Below are positions 1-10,345 of a stretch of DNA of 64,000 bases, piece by piece; position 1 is the stretch's first letter, and every line of letters begins with the position of its first letter. Source of the DNA: Symsagittifera roscoffensis (taxonomy: Eukaryota > Xenacoelomorpha > Acoela > Convolutidae); assembly GCF_963678635.1 (NCBI RefSeq), contig NC_087063.1, positions 20,032,701 through 20,096,700 of the forward strand, read 5' to 3'. The notes beneath the pieces are model-generated. The model saw only the letters and a program-made list of their open reading frames with translations, was not told the DNA's origin and did not search any database. Both the position numbers and the translations under genes were made by a program.

Positions 1-3
1 AGA

Positions 4-2019
4 ATGCATCAGGAGATGAACAGCGAGGCTGCCTCGTCTGGTTCACCACTGAGAGCAGCTGTGCCACCAAAGAGGGCGAAAGTAGGACAGAAGGTTCAGA
101 CGAACCAAACCATGCAAGATCTGGATGAGATGAAGGATGAACTGGAAAGTACGAAGAAGGAGCTGGACGAGATGACCAAAAGCATGCTCAAGATGGAGGA
201 CGATCGGGACATGTGGAGAAGATTGTTCGAAGACTGCAACAAAAAGCAGGGTCAAGAAATTGAGCGCTTGAGGCAGGACTACAAAGAGCAATCGGAACAG
301 ATGGCGTTGACAACGGCCGTGGAGAAAGTGATACCGGCAAGGAATATTCCTCGTGGGCAGTCCCCGATGGAGCTCTTGACGCCTCGAGAAATGAGTCAAA
401 CAACGGAGACACGGCTCCCGACAGAGACAAATCGAGTAACGATCCCGGACCCTAGTGACACCTTGGGTGACCCCGTCGTGGAACAAACGGTGAGGAAGCT
501 GATAGAGACAGCTGGACAACTGGTCGCCAACAAGAATGCGCCAGATTCCGGGGTGACTGCACCCTATGGAACGATCGACGACGCGGGCAGAGTACGACTC
601 TCCCAGACCGTGATCAGGCAGGGGATAAGTGACGTCACGCCACTCATGGGGAGCTCGAATGCCCCGGAGAGAAGAATACAGAAGATGCCAGCGAAGAAAG
701 TGTCTCGCATAATAGACATACAAAAGAACAATCAATTGAAATATAATTTCACGGGAGTTCCGGAGACAGATCCGAGAGCTTGCTTCAATCGAGCGACTTG
801 GAGCCCTGCAGTAAACCTGCAGCAACCACCACTGGGGACATCTCATCTGATACTGGGAGACAGCTTGGTCAGAGTACTATCGAATTCGAGGACCTCGTGG
901 GTCACCACGGTGATGGCCTTTGGAGGCGCGACGATAGCCCAGTTATATCGAATGGTGGAACTGATGAATCCAGGGAGGATCCCCAATTTGATTATCTTGG
1001 TTGGGACGAATGACATCTCCAGAGGTTCAAATGAGCAGGAAGCACTATGGGAGTCAATGATGGTGTGTTTGTTTACTACCCTCTGGAAAAAATTCAATTG
1101 CGCGGTACTGACCGTTTTCACTGTGCCAATGAACACGAGAAGCTTGACAGCAGCAGGAAGAAGGCACAACGAGGGAGTCGTCAGGTGGAATAACATCTTG
1201 AGGAACCTCGCAAGTCGGAACGCCGGAAAAATGATCCTCATGGACATCGAACATGAGTTGAGAGCTATGGATCAGGCCAGACTGACCACGGACGGCATCC
1301 ACTTCGACAGTATCGAAGGACAAGCTTGGTTGAATCGAGTCTTCCAAGAGCGGTTGGACGAACTAGAGGCGGAAATCTTTGACACAGGAGTGCTGAAGGA
1401 AGAAGGAACAGCGAGTGACGCTGTGATTACTACCTTTGTGCCTCCTAGCCTGGAAACACGCTTGGGGACGGTTCCGGCCGTCACGAACTACAAACAACAG
1501 AGCTCCAGCGAACCAGGTCGAAGGACAGACGTACAGGATCGATTGGAAGAAGCGCCGATGAGGAGGACCATCCATCCTAGGAGAAGAATAGGACCTGTCA
1601 ACCCAATCGAAGAGGCAGCCGGCACGTCTAGATCGGACACGAGATCGGAGACGACAAGTACCAGTCGAGAGGAGAGACGCCCGGGCAGAGGTTCGTTGAT
1701 GTGGTCAAGACCCATACCGTCTCCCTGGCATGTATACAAAGACGAGCCAATGAAGCTGGATCTCCAGAGGGTAAGCTTCATCGAAGATGCAAGGAGGATG
1801 CTGAATGGAGCGACGCTGTCCGTCAGCAGATTGTACTCGATAACCGGCGTAGACTGGTTGATAGCCGCTAGCATAAATTTCAGCTCCACGACGGCCTTGA
1901 GATTTGCTGAACTAGAGGGACTGCCCTCTAACAACACAATGGGACCAGTGAACGCGAGACCATTGCAAGAGGTGAGGTTGAATCATGATGAAGGGAAGCG
2001 AGAAGAGATACCTGGATGA
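4..2019 (+). CDS. Coiled-coil plus SGNH/GDSL esterase-like protein (possibly 5'-partial)
   Basis: The reading frame is open for 671 codons from near the left edge, so the true start may lie outside the window. Residues about 38-100 form a charged, heptad-like coiled coil. Residues about 275-460 read as an SGNH hydrolase: block I GDSL at 285-288 (nucleophile S287), block II FGGAT near 308, block III GTND at 334-337, and block V DGIH with D430 and H433. All catalytic positions are present. The C-terminal third is Arg/Ser/Thr-rich and looks disordered. Coiled coil plus esterase resembles ORF1 proteins of CR1/L2-type LINEs, where such esterase domains are known, but no reverse transcriptase follows here. 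The frame ends at a TGA (2017-2019) and remains open beyond it for 241 more codons, so this is probably the first part of a longer broken protein. The family is not recognised beyond the SGNH fold. Confidence 0.6.
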   Translation: MHQEMNSEAASSGSPLRAAVPPKRAKVGQKVQTNQTMQDLDEMKDELESTKKELDEMTKSMLKMEDDRDMWRRLFEDCNKKQGQEIERLRQDYKEQSEQMALTTAVEKVIPARNIPRGQSPMELLTPREMSQTTETRLPTETNRVTIPDPSDTLGDPVVEQTVRKLIETAGQLVANKNAPDSGVTAPYGTIDDAGRVRLSQTVIRQGISDVTPLMGSSNAPERRIQKMPAKKVSRIIDIQKNNQLKYNFTGVPETDPRACFNRATWSPAVNLQQPPLGTSHLILGDSLVRVLSNSRTSWVTTVMAFGGATIAQLYRMVELMNPGRIPNLIILVGTNDISRGSNEQEALWESMMVCLFTTLWKKFNCAVLTVFTVPMNTRSLTAAGRRHNEGVVRWNNILRNLASRNAGKMILMDIEHELRAMDQARLTTDGIHFDSIEGQAWLNRVFQERLDELEAEIFDTGVLKEEGTASDAVITTFVPPSLETRLGTVPAVTNYKQQSSSEPGRRTDVQDRLEEAPMRRTIHPRRRIGPVNPIEEAAGTSRSDTRSETTSTSREERRPGRGSLMWSRPIPSPWHVYKDEPMKLDLQRVSFIEDARRMLNGATLSVSRLYSITGVDWLIAASINFSSTTALRFAELEGLPSNNTMGPVNARPLQEVRLNHDEGKREEIPG

Positions 2020-2745
2020 TTTCTAGCGACAAGGGCGCCGATCGGACCACATGTGAAGATGTTCAGGCAAGTAAGCTCACCCCCTGGTCATGTGAAGGAG
2101 AGAATATACCCAAAACTAGTGAATCAAGATGGTGATGTCCAAAGATACGGCGGATTGAAAGCGATAAAGAAAGATGAGACCATCTTCGCCGCCTATGACA
2201 AAGCAGAAATGAGGAAGGCCAAGATTATGATAGTAGCGAATTCAGAGTTCGTGTACACCTCCAAGTTTCTGTTTTGGCCGGACGTCATAATGTTGGCAGC
2301 GGTCGATCTGGACCTACTGCAATCGATATCTCTGGCTATAGGGGTACAAAGACAGACGGACATGAACCCAATTACGATCGTGTTTGCTGGCATCAATGAC
2401 CATCTACACGGTAGAGGTTTTCTGAGCAGACTCAGAGATCCTACAACGGCAGAGAACGCTGTGTGGCCAGCGATAAAAGATATCCTTGAGTCGATGGGTG
2501 AAGTGGTGGATGCGACGAAGGAGGGGTCGTTCACCAAAGTGACACCGAGAATAGTATTCGCGTTGTCTCCGGGGTATGCACATCTCCCGGATGGACTAAA
2601 ATTCGTGTATGCGATTGTGACCTTGCTTTCGGAAAAAAAATATGATGTGATCATATCAGCCCCGAATCGCATGATAGAGATGGAGAACCTGAGGCCACTC
2701 AAGCTGAACTACCTGCAGTGTGGTCAGATATCTCAAACGCGATGA
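2020..2745 (+). pseudogene. Same-frame continuation with second, catalytically degenerate SGNH-like domain
   Basis: Directly after the TGA at 2017 the same frame runs on; the first ATG is at 2053 (230 residues). The segment repeats the SGNH layout in weakened form: a beta strand with VANS where block I should be, FAGIND (block III-like, at about 2389) and SPGYAHLPDG near the end, where the Asp-x-x-His pair is absent. I infer a pseudoenzyme duplicate of the upstream domain. The frame ends at TGA 2743-2745, but protein-like sequence has already moved to another frame by about 2721, so this end is a frameshift rather than a natural terminus. Confidence 0.5.
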
Positions 2746-3143
2746 GAGGATTCAAGGACCATGCGCTACACATGTTAGTGTTGGACGAGGTGCTGGGGTT
2801 GTAACTGTCCACTTTCAGTCGACAGCTCAAACTGAAACCGGGAATAGACGACGACCATCGAGTGATCGCGGCGATTTCCAACGACTTATGGTTCCGAGCA
2901 ATGGAAGTCACAGGTGAAAACACGAGGAGGAAAAATTCAAATGAGACGAGAGCTCATTTGGAAGCGTTGGTTTTGAGAACCAAGCCGGAAGCCAACCAGT
3001 GGCTACACCTGAATCCTAGAGTAGCGGCATTGGGTGCAGATGCTTTTGAGCAAGGCCCTGTGATGATCACAAAGATCTATGCCTACTTGTTGAAGGAGGT
3101 GAACCTGGCGCAAAATGCCGGAGAAAAACCGCTGAATTTGTGA
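2721..3143 (+). pseudogene. Unrecognised polyprotein segment (third frame)
   Basis: From about 2721 the protein-like frame is the third one. It holds a TAA at 2802-2804 and then an open run to 3143 that includes the 93-residue ORF starting at 2862. Composition is that of a soluble alpha-helical protein rich in Leu, Glu, Lys and Arg. No domain is recognised. The end (TGA 3141-3143) overlaps the next segment in frame 2, pointing to a one-base shift around 3115-3140 rather than a gene boundary. Purine-rich base use matches the flanking segments. Confidence 0.4.
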
Positions 3144-3538
3144 ACAGAATGTGTCTGATTACTCTGGAAACCTTCTGGACCCAGGAAGTGAAGGGACAGG
3201 AGGGCTTTGAACGGACGGACAGCATGCTGGAAGGGTTGGGAGCCGGATGGACCGCGTCCTTCTTGGCAAAAGTCTACCCGAAAGTCTCGCATTACTTGAT
3301 AAAAGAATTCCTCAAAGCAGTAGTGGAAGTGTCAATAGTGGAACTAATGGCCTTGTTCGTGACATCTGGAGCAGAGAGTTTCGTGAAAGGACCGGCGATG
3401 CTGCTCACCGAAGGAATCCAGAACCTGCGGTTAGATGGACTTCTGACATTGATTGCGATTACCCACGGAAACTTGGGAGGACTGATAAAATTGACACGTT
3501 GTCCAGAGCAGGAACTTAGACATGAAGAAATCCACTGA
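3140..3538 (+). pseudogene. Unrecognised polyprotein segment (second frame)
   Basis: This is a 132-codon open stretch that begins in the overlap with the previous segment and ends at TGA 3536-3538, overlapping the next open frame (ATG 3522). It contains regular amphipathic helices and no recognisable motif. The overlapping frame switches on both sides, with continuous protein-like composition, suggest single-base indels in one ancestral long ORF. A set of separate small genes is the less likely alternative. Confidence 0.35.
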
Positions 3539-3935
3539 CTCGTGGAATAAGATAAGAGACCTGAGACACACTCTTATCCAATATCTCTTACAACAAAATC
3601 GCTTTGGAACGGGAGAAGACGAGACTATTGAAAGAGAGGAAGATGTTAGGCGACATGTTGGAGGCATGCCCCTGCTAACCGATCTGAGCTTGGCTATGAG
3701 AACCGATCCCTTAGCGCTGATCAGAGGAGTCACGGATTTTGTGACAGTGATCGATGGACCAGCAGTCACGTTTGCGTTCCCTGACGTTAAGGTGGATGTA
3801 TATAGGAGGTCGGTGCTACACCTGAACCTCATATCAGCAGTGGACGGTAGTACTCTGAACTGGTGTGAAAAGCTTACATTGCGGGAGCTCATGAGTGAAG
3901 ATCTGTATTTACGAAAATATCAGAGCCAGAGATGA
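3522..3935 (+). pseudogene. Unrecognised polyprotein segment (third frame)
   Basis: This is a 137-codon open stretch. Its 3' end (TGA 3933-3935) overlaps a frame-2 continuation beginning at about 3932. It contains a beta-rich stretch with a TFAFPDVKVDVY motif that I cannot assign. Composition and orientation match the neighbouring segments, so it is treated as part of the same broken coding tract. Confidence 0.35.
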
Positions 3936-4378
3936 CAGTCATCAATTTTGACGATCACTTCCGTGATCGCATGGGAGAAGTAGAATGAGGACACATCGAA
4001 GTGTTTCCGAAGCTTTGGAATCTGAGACCCTATGATAAAACGAATGGTGAAATAACCAGAGTGCCTCGTCTCACTGCAGCATATCATAAAGTGAGAGAAG
4101 AGACGAAGGACTGGGGTGATTACGAGAAGCTGCCGGAGGCAATCCCTGAATTCCCTCTGATAAGGAGGATGTTGCTCGGAGCAGTCTCCGTGGTACAAAC
4201 TCCTAGGTTGAGAGCATTCGAAACAAATGAAAGGAGAGTAGAGAATTTCGTGGGAACGATGGATCCATACTTTGTAGGGAGAAATGCCGCCGTGTTACAA
4301 TACCCACGATTTACATATACGGATCAAGCGACGAGAATGCGAATAAGCAACGCCGCGACTCCCAAGCCTGGAAGATGA
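3932..4378 (+). pseudogene. Unrecognised polyprotein segment with in-frame TGA at 3986
   Basis: Frame 2 is protein-like from about 3932. It is interrupted once by TGA at 3986-3988 and then open from 3989 to 4378 (125-residue ORF from GTG 4001). Residues on both sides of the TGA read smoothly as one polypeptide (MGEVE, stop, GHIEVFPKLW). The terminal TGA 4376-4378 overlaps the next frame at 4375. No domain is recognised. Confidence 0.35.
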
Positions 4379-4884
4379 AGATGAGAGGCAGGACCGAACT
4401 GCCTGAAGCCTCCTTGATCCTGACTAGTGTGAAACCGGAATTGAAAGTGGGAGGAACACTGCAGGCGAGAACCTTCCTAGCACCCTTCGGCTGCGAGGAA
4501 ATCAAAGTGGTCCATGGAGAAGAGGAAGACAGATCAGCCGGTATATTGATAATACCGAAGTTTCCGGAAGGAACCGACAAAGATAAGCAAGGACCATCGA
4601 GCTCAAAGAAGGATAAGTCAGAAGGAGATGACGGACAGGGAGGAAGCCGTCAAACTGAAGAACCCATGCAACAAGATGCAAGTCAAGCTGGTGGGGAAGA
4701 CGACAGGGCATCGACAGGAGGAGCATCCAGCCTGGATTTCAATATCTTCAGTGATCTTGAGAACAACGCAGATACGTTGGAGACGACTGAGCCAGCGGAT
4801 GGAGGCATCTCGACACTGGAGCCTCCGTCAGCCTTTATGGAAATGAAACGGAATTTGCCGGAGAGCAGCTCTCCTGGCAATTAA
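4375..4884 (+). pseudogene. Acidic, Ser/Gly/Gln-rich segment
   Basis: This 169-residue ORF has a folded-looking first 65 residues and then a low-complexity Glu/Asp/Ser/Gly/Gln tail, likely a disordered linker between domains of the same polyprotein. It ends at TAA 4882-4884; the same frame resumes at 4885 with basic residues (SPKRRRVE). A better frame for 4979-5025 is shifted by one base, so another indel probably lies there. Confidence 0.35.
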
Positions 4885-5988
4885 AGGAATAACGACCAAA
4901 GAATCCTCATGGAATCACCTAAAAGGAGAAGGGTAGAGGCCTCAGCCAGAGTACCTTTCTTGGGAACGCTGCCCGAAGAAGAATGAGAAGTACATCATCG
5001 AGACCACGAGAGTAGGACGGGATGCAAATTGAACAGAGTGGCGTTCATGGAAGAAGTCTGGACAGTGGTTCAGAGCTATGGGACCCAGTACATCCTCAAG
5101 ACAGGTCTCAATCAACCCTTGATGAGGGAAGTCCTTGACAAGCTTGATGAGTGTGAAGTGAGACTGAGTGAGTTGTTGATCGACTCGGCCACTGATGAAA
5201 GTGAAGCGAATTCTCCCATCAAGATGACACCGCAGGACGATAAAGGAGAGGTGGTGTATCTGTCAAGAACCAGGAGAGGGACGATGAGATCAAAATTGGT
5301 GATTGATAAGATCAATGCGATGAAAATGAAGTTAGGCAGCAGAGTGATACCGAGGAGAGTCGGAAAAACGAAGGTGGATTCGGAGATATCGATGAAAGCT
5401 GTTAACTCAGCGAAAAGGAAACGAGTCGAAGAGGTCATGGATTTGGGACAAGGTGATTATCAATTGCCTGGCACCGACAAAATGTTGACTGATATAGCGA
5501 TGGTGCCACCCATTCTCATGGCGGGAATAAAGTCAACAGGTTATAAATCCAAAAGGAGTGACCGCACTCTGACTGGAGCAACCTTGGAAATGGAAATACT
5601 CAGCCAATGTGGAGAGAGCAAAATGAAAGACTTTAAGCCATCTCCTATGAATCATGGAAAGGGAAATGTCGCAGGACAACTAGTACCAGTGGAGTATAAC
5701 CGACTGACGGTATCGGAGGCTGTGTCGATAGATGAACCGGCCGGTGGATACATGGAAATGTTGGAATACCGAAACTCGGCTAGAGGGTACGTGATGGCTC
5801 TGGAAGACAAGGATGCCATGGAGGGTTATCTGGAGACAATGTTGCAGGGCACCACCCTCAAGCAGAAGGCGTACGGGACTTTAGCATCGTCTGAGATACA
5901 GGCAGAAACGATGGAGCAGTTGGTGAGCCTTCCATGGAAAGCAGTGGTATTAAGGTATTTCGAAGAAGAGATGAGGACTACGCCTTGA
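4885..5988 (+). pseudogene. Unrecognised polyprotein segment
   Basis: The longest part is a 319-residue open frame from 5029 to a TGA at 5986-5988. It is rich in Lys, Met, Glu and Arg, has basic stretches around residues 85-135 and a Gly/Tyr-containing C-terminal part. No catalytic motif is recognised. The frame continues unchanged after the TGA into the 839-residue segment, so the TGA at 5986 looks like an internal interruption. Confidence 0.4.
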
Positions 5989-8520
5989 ATACACGCTCTC
6001 GTGGCAGTACCTTACATAAGAACAGAGTTACAACTGAGGTTTGCCTGGTGCATGATGGGACTAACTCGCGAAGAGTATGATTCAGAAGAGAGGAAGAGGT
6101 CAAAAAAAGAGAAGGTTTTCCTTGTGACGAACCTGAGGGATCTGATAGTCCAAGAGGGAGCAGCAGAAGCGTGTGCGAAGCGGAGAGACGCTCTCTGTTT
6201 CATTCGATTCATGATAGAGCACATTTCAGTACCTGCATTGAACACTTGTGTTAAGATGCTGAGGGAAGGCGATGAGCGAGCGAAAGCCTTACTTTTGCTA
6301 GCACTGCTAGATATGCAGCAAAGCAAACCGATGAGGGTGAACATGAAAGAACCAGAGGAGTTAGAACCCATGAGAAAGATAGACGAAATCAGGAGATTCT
6401 CAAACAAGGAGCTGAGACTCACTAAAGAATCTATGGGGGCACTGCCGAAGTCCAGTGAATACTGTGGACCGATCAAGAAGAAATCGTATAGCTACGTATC
6501 CGGAATCATAGGGATAGCGTACAACCCTTTCCTGAGTGAAGACATACGCGATTGCTTCTTCGATTACGAGCAGGCGGTGTTACTAAGATTCTGGACGTCC
6601 AGAATTGTAACGATTAAGAGCGTTTACAATCCACAGGCCAAATTGGGATTGGTATTGGAAGAAGAGGTGACTGCACCCTCCGTACCAAAATCCGACAAAA
6701 GAGTGGAGTTTGGGTTGGGATTCTCAGATGAATTACTGAGAACGAGCTTGATGGCAGTGTGGGAGTTGATGAGGCCATCATGGTGTCCTAGTCCCAATGC
6801 TGACTCGATATTAGGGGCGACACAAGATGTGCAGAGGAAGCTGAATGCAGACTGTAACCTGCGTGACCTGAACATCATATATAACGTGATGATAACGGCC
6901 TCTAGGAGCAACGGAGAAGAGAGAGTGGAGTTGCCTGGCTGGGGACCAGAAGACTGGGTCAAACCTGGTAGCAGCTGTCTGGCGGAAGTCTGTGGACTGG
7001 AGGGTCACGTTTGTGGAGGTCTGGACTGTGTAAAGACCCTAGAGAAACAACACAAGCAATTGACGGTATTGTTTGGGAACGTCGTGATGAAAACAAGAAC
7101 AGAAACGGAACTGATAGCAGATTGCCATGTAGGAACCGAGGTGAATCTAGTGACTGCACTGGGATTCCACAGCATGTTTGGTTCTCGAGAGTCACTATTG
7201 AATCTAGAACAGAGACATGAGATGGTCACAGCCATCAGTGTAGAAGTATTCCAAGGAGTTCTGCAGAAGTACATAGGAAAATGGAGGGAAGCGATCGAGA
7301 CGGAAATGAACATCAGATACAGTGAGACTTATTGTAAACCATCAAGAGCACGATATTTGGTGGGTTCGACATTGGTTCCAATGTGCAAGAGCAGATACCC
7401 GGTACACTTCGTAGCCGTGGATGTAAAGAGTACGAGAACGATCGTGGATCAAGCCTTCTCAGTGCCGAAGTGTGTGAGACTGGCGAGAATGTCCGAGAAA
7501 TTTTACGAGTTGCTATGTAAGATGTTCTCAGCAGTTCCAGAGAGAACCAAGGAAGAGTTGGAATCAATACTAGGAAAAAAGTTCATGGGATACGTGAGCG
7601 GGAACTTCAGTGACTTTGAGAGACAGAAACAGAGAGGATCAACTGTCACAGCTTACAATACAGTAGACGAGAATGATGAAGTCCACCGAGTGATGATGGA
7701 AGTGGAACCATTACTGGAAACTTCGGGAAAACGTAATTGGAGGAGCATCATGTTGACACATGACGAGTTTCCCTGCCACTGCTTGCTGCAGACCTGGTGG
7801 TATCCCAAGCGTAGTAATCTGGTGTTGATCTGGGACTCTGGAGAGCTGCTCTCCATGGGTTTACCAGATTCATCACAGCCCATAATGATAGTGATAGTGG
7901 GGGTTATGATGGCGATACGATGGCTGGAAGCTCATGTAAGAGAGAACAATAGACAGGAAGCGCCAACGAGAGAACAGTTGCGGAAATTGGATTGTCTAAA
8001 AGATTTAGATCTTTTTGAGACAATGTGCAAAATTCTAAACATTCCGATGGAGGTGAAGAAGATATGGGCAAGAAAACGATTGATGCCATGGTTCAGAGCT
8101 AACATGACTGCATGGTTGTACGAATATGCTAAGAAGCATATGTCGAAGCACGGCAGAGTGTACAGTGAATATCAGCTGGACATTGGAGCAGGAGCTTTCA
8201 AGCGAGCTCTCGTGACTCATCGGAAAGCAGTGCCCACCGCTGTGAAAAGGATTTCCAGGACAAGTGAACGTAGTGGAAAGGAGATGGCAGAGATGTTAAA
8301 GGAAGATTTGGAGAGAAATGTGACGTTGTGTTTCCACAACAGCTTCTGCAGGAACAGAGAATCTAACGTAGATCCCCTACCTTGTTGCAAACAGAGGGTA
8401 GAAGAGCAGAAGTGTTGGAGGACTGCTTCCAACAGCGTCAGAATAGCTAATGACGTGTTGCAGGATACAGAAACTGAGAGTGCAGAGTCAGTGTCACAGG
8501 AGGAGGAAATGGAACATTGA
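5989..8520 (+). CDS. Large unrecognised protein, C-terminal part of the tract
   Basis: An uninterrupted 839-residue frame runs from GTG 6001 to TGA 8518-8520, in the same frame as the segment before it. Cysteines and histidines cluster at residues about 320-345 (SSCLAEVCGLEGHVCGGLDC), which could bind metal, and around 590-605 (FPCHCLLQTWWYP). A hydrophobic run IMIVIVGVMMAIRW near residue 630 could be a buried helix or a membrane segment. The C-terminus is acidic (ESVSQEEEMEH). I see no polymerase, protease, helicase or integrase motif. The length of clean frame argues for recent coding function, at odds with the breaks upstream; it could be a separate intact gene. Confidence 0.5.
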   Translation: MHALVAVPYIRTELQLRFAWCMMGLTREEYDSEERKRSKKEKVFLVTNLRDLIVQEGAAEACAKRRDALCFIRFMIEHISVPALNTCVKMLREGDERAKALLLLALLDMQQSKPMRVNMKEPEELEPMRKIDEIRRFSNKELRLTKESMGALPKSSEYCGPIKKKSYSYVSGIIGIAYNPFLSEDIRDCFFDYEQAVLLRFWTSRIVTIKSVYNPQAKLGLVLEEEVTAPSVPKSDKRVEFGLGFSDELLRTSLMAVWELMRPSWCPSPNADSILGATQDVQRKLNADCNLRDLNIIYNVMITASRSNGEERVELPGWGPEDWVKPGSSCLAEVCGLEGHVCGGLDCVKTLEKQHKQLTVLFGNVVMKTRTETELIADCHVGTEVNLVTALGFHSMFGSRESLLNLEQRHEMVTAISVEVFQGVLQKYIGKWREAIETEMNIRYSETYCKPSRARYLVGSTLVPMCKSRYPVHFVAVDVKSTRTIVDQAFSVPKCVRLARMSEKFYELLCKMFSAVPERTKEELESILGKKFMGYVSGNFSDFERQKQRGSTVTAYNTVDENDEVHRVMMEVEPLLETSGKRNWRSIMLTHDEFPCHCLLQTWWYPKRSNLVLIWDSGELLSMGLPDSSQPIMIVIVGVMMAIRWLEAHVRENNRQEAPTREQLRKLDCLKDLDLFETMCKILNIPMEVKKIWARKRLMPWFRANMTAWLYEYAKKHMSKHGRVYSEYQLDIGAGAFKRALVTHRKAVPTAVKRISRTSERSGKEMAEMLKEDLERNVTLCFHNSFCRNRESNVDPLPCCKQRVEEQKCWRTASNSVRIANDVLQDTETESAESVSQEEEMEH

Positions 8521-8567
8521 CGAATGGCCGAAAAACGAGATGCAAAAAGAGACGAAATAAGAGGAAT

Positions 8568-8589
8568 TTAGAAGTTTTAGAACTTCTAA
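8568..8589. repeat. Perfect 9-bp hairpin downstream of the 839-residue frame
   Basis: TTAGAAGTT, loop TTAG, AACTTCTAA. It lies 48 nt after the stop codon. It may be a 3' UTR structure; function unknown. Confidence 0.6.
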
Positions 8590-9643
8590 ACGACGAAAAA
8601 AGAAGAAAACAAAGGTGTGGTGAAGAAAAAGTTAAAACTCAGAATTGTTTTATGTGTGTGAAAAAACTCAAGTGAGAAACTAAGCAACCAAGTTGTAATT
8701 GAAAACTGAAACATTTAGTTGAGTTTTGAAGTTGTTGCATTTATTAATTTGCATTTTGATTTTAGTTAAGTGGCTTTAGAGACACTTACTTACTATTTAT
8801 TTAGAAGGGCTTGAGTGAAAGAGTATATTTAAATATTCCAGCCTGTATGATTGTTTTTAATCAGCTAGGAGAACTGATCACTTTGTGGTGACATGAAAGG
8901 CTTGGGTAATCTCTCGAAGAGGGAGATTGTTTCATTGTTCTTTCTAACCACAGAGTTTCCTAGTTTTAATATCCAGGACAATAATAAGCAAGATTTCCGA
9001 AGGGAAGAAGCATAGTAGGATAATTTTAGCTTGTTGGTTGGAAGGACCGTCCTGCAAACCAACACCTTTTAAATCTAGGAGAAAAAGTTTTTAATCAGGA
9101 CATTGACATTGAAAGTCAGAAAAGATGTTTTTAGCTTAGGTCATATCCTCAATGTGATCCTATAATGATCTAGTATGATGCCATTTGTATTCTGCAGTGA
9201 GTCGATGTGACGTGGATAAAAGTAATTTCGTGCATTTCATAAATTCTGTTCGATGACACTGTACCTATTTTACGAACATTGCGAGATTCAATGAGGACAT
9301 TGACCGGACTGTCTGGGGAGTATGTGACATTCGACCAGAATGGATCAAAATGCAGATTCAGCATATTCGAAATTTTAGCAGTGAACCTTCTGAATTGGCG
9401 ATTTTGAAGGAATATGAGTGTTGTTCGAACGATTGCACAAATCGGGAAGGCCGAAGGATTTGGGAATTCCTAAATTTTAAAAATTCGAATTGATTACGTA
9501 ACAATTCTAAGAAACGTCAAAAACGGCCATTTTGGAGAAAAAACCGAAACAAAACACAACAACGATAGTTGCGACGACGACAACAACGAGAAAATTGAGA
9601 ATCGGAATCAGAAAAAAGCAGAAGTAGCAGAGACCGCTCCAAG

Positions 9644-9675
9644 TTGCAACTATTGTGTCGCTATAATAGTTGCAA
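9644..9675. repeat. Perfect 11-bp inverted repeat
   Basis: TTGCAACTATT and AATAGTTGCAA are separated by 10 nt. No gene is adjacent; possibly a remnant of a small inverted-repeat element. Confidence 0.55.
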
Positions 9676-10345
9676 GGCAGTTGCTAACAACAGTGAGGGG
9701 TGGAAACCAGCCTTCCGGGTTACAGAGAAATCAAGCTTAACGTGCTTGATTCAGTGGATTCGAGAATCAGGAAGGGTTTCGGGACTGAAACTTTTATCAT
9801 TTTATATGAACTTTTAGCTTCCCTGTCATGCCCTGATTTGAATTTAATTAACATCTGAATTCATTCTACTAAGATGAGAAGCTAGGAGTTGGGGGAAAGG
9901 GTTGATCCATTTTCGATGGAGATGATGATTTTTATCTACTGAACAAAAACAATAATAATTCAATAAGTAGTAGTAGCCCTGTTTTTAGGAGTGACCTCGT
10001 GCTCTGGGGATACTGAGACCTAGCCATGAGCTCACTATTTTTGCAAGTAATTAAGTTAATTTGAGTGTTTTGACCGAAGCCAAAAGCAGTAACGTTTTTT
10101 TCGTGACCCGATGTTGGAAAGACCACCGAAAGTACTGGCTTGATAGAGACGGTGAAAAGCATGCAAAGCTCTGTTTAGACGTTAGCCAGTCGTCTTAGGA
10201 CTTAGTTTTGTTCTCCGTCGATATGTATCTTCCGGGCGAATGTTACATTGTTGTGTTCCCCCGAAGATGTGGAGTGGTTCGGCATGGTTCTTGAGAGTGC
10301 CTCGTGAGTCGTGTTTAGAGTGGGTCTCTACGATATAGTAATAAT

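Larger units (their letters stand above)
8521..10345. other. Non-coding stretch after the polyprotein tract
   Basis: No supported gene is seen. Two perfect small hairpins occur (8568-8589 and 9644-9675). The first 100 bases stay A/G-rich like the upstream coding strand and may be 3' untranslated sequence; the rest is ordinary AT-rich spacer. Confidence 0.5.

Noticed and set aside
43-8432. Many minus-strand open frames of 60-270 codons opposite the left tract
   Set aside because: They mirror the purine-rich plus-strand coding tract and show Leu/Ser/Phe-rich antisense composition without motifs.
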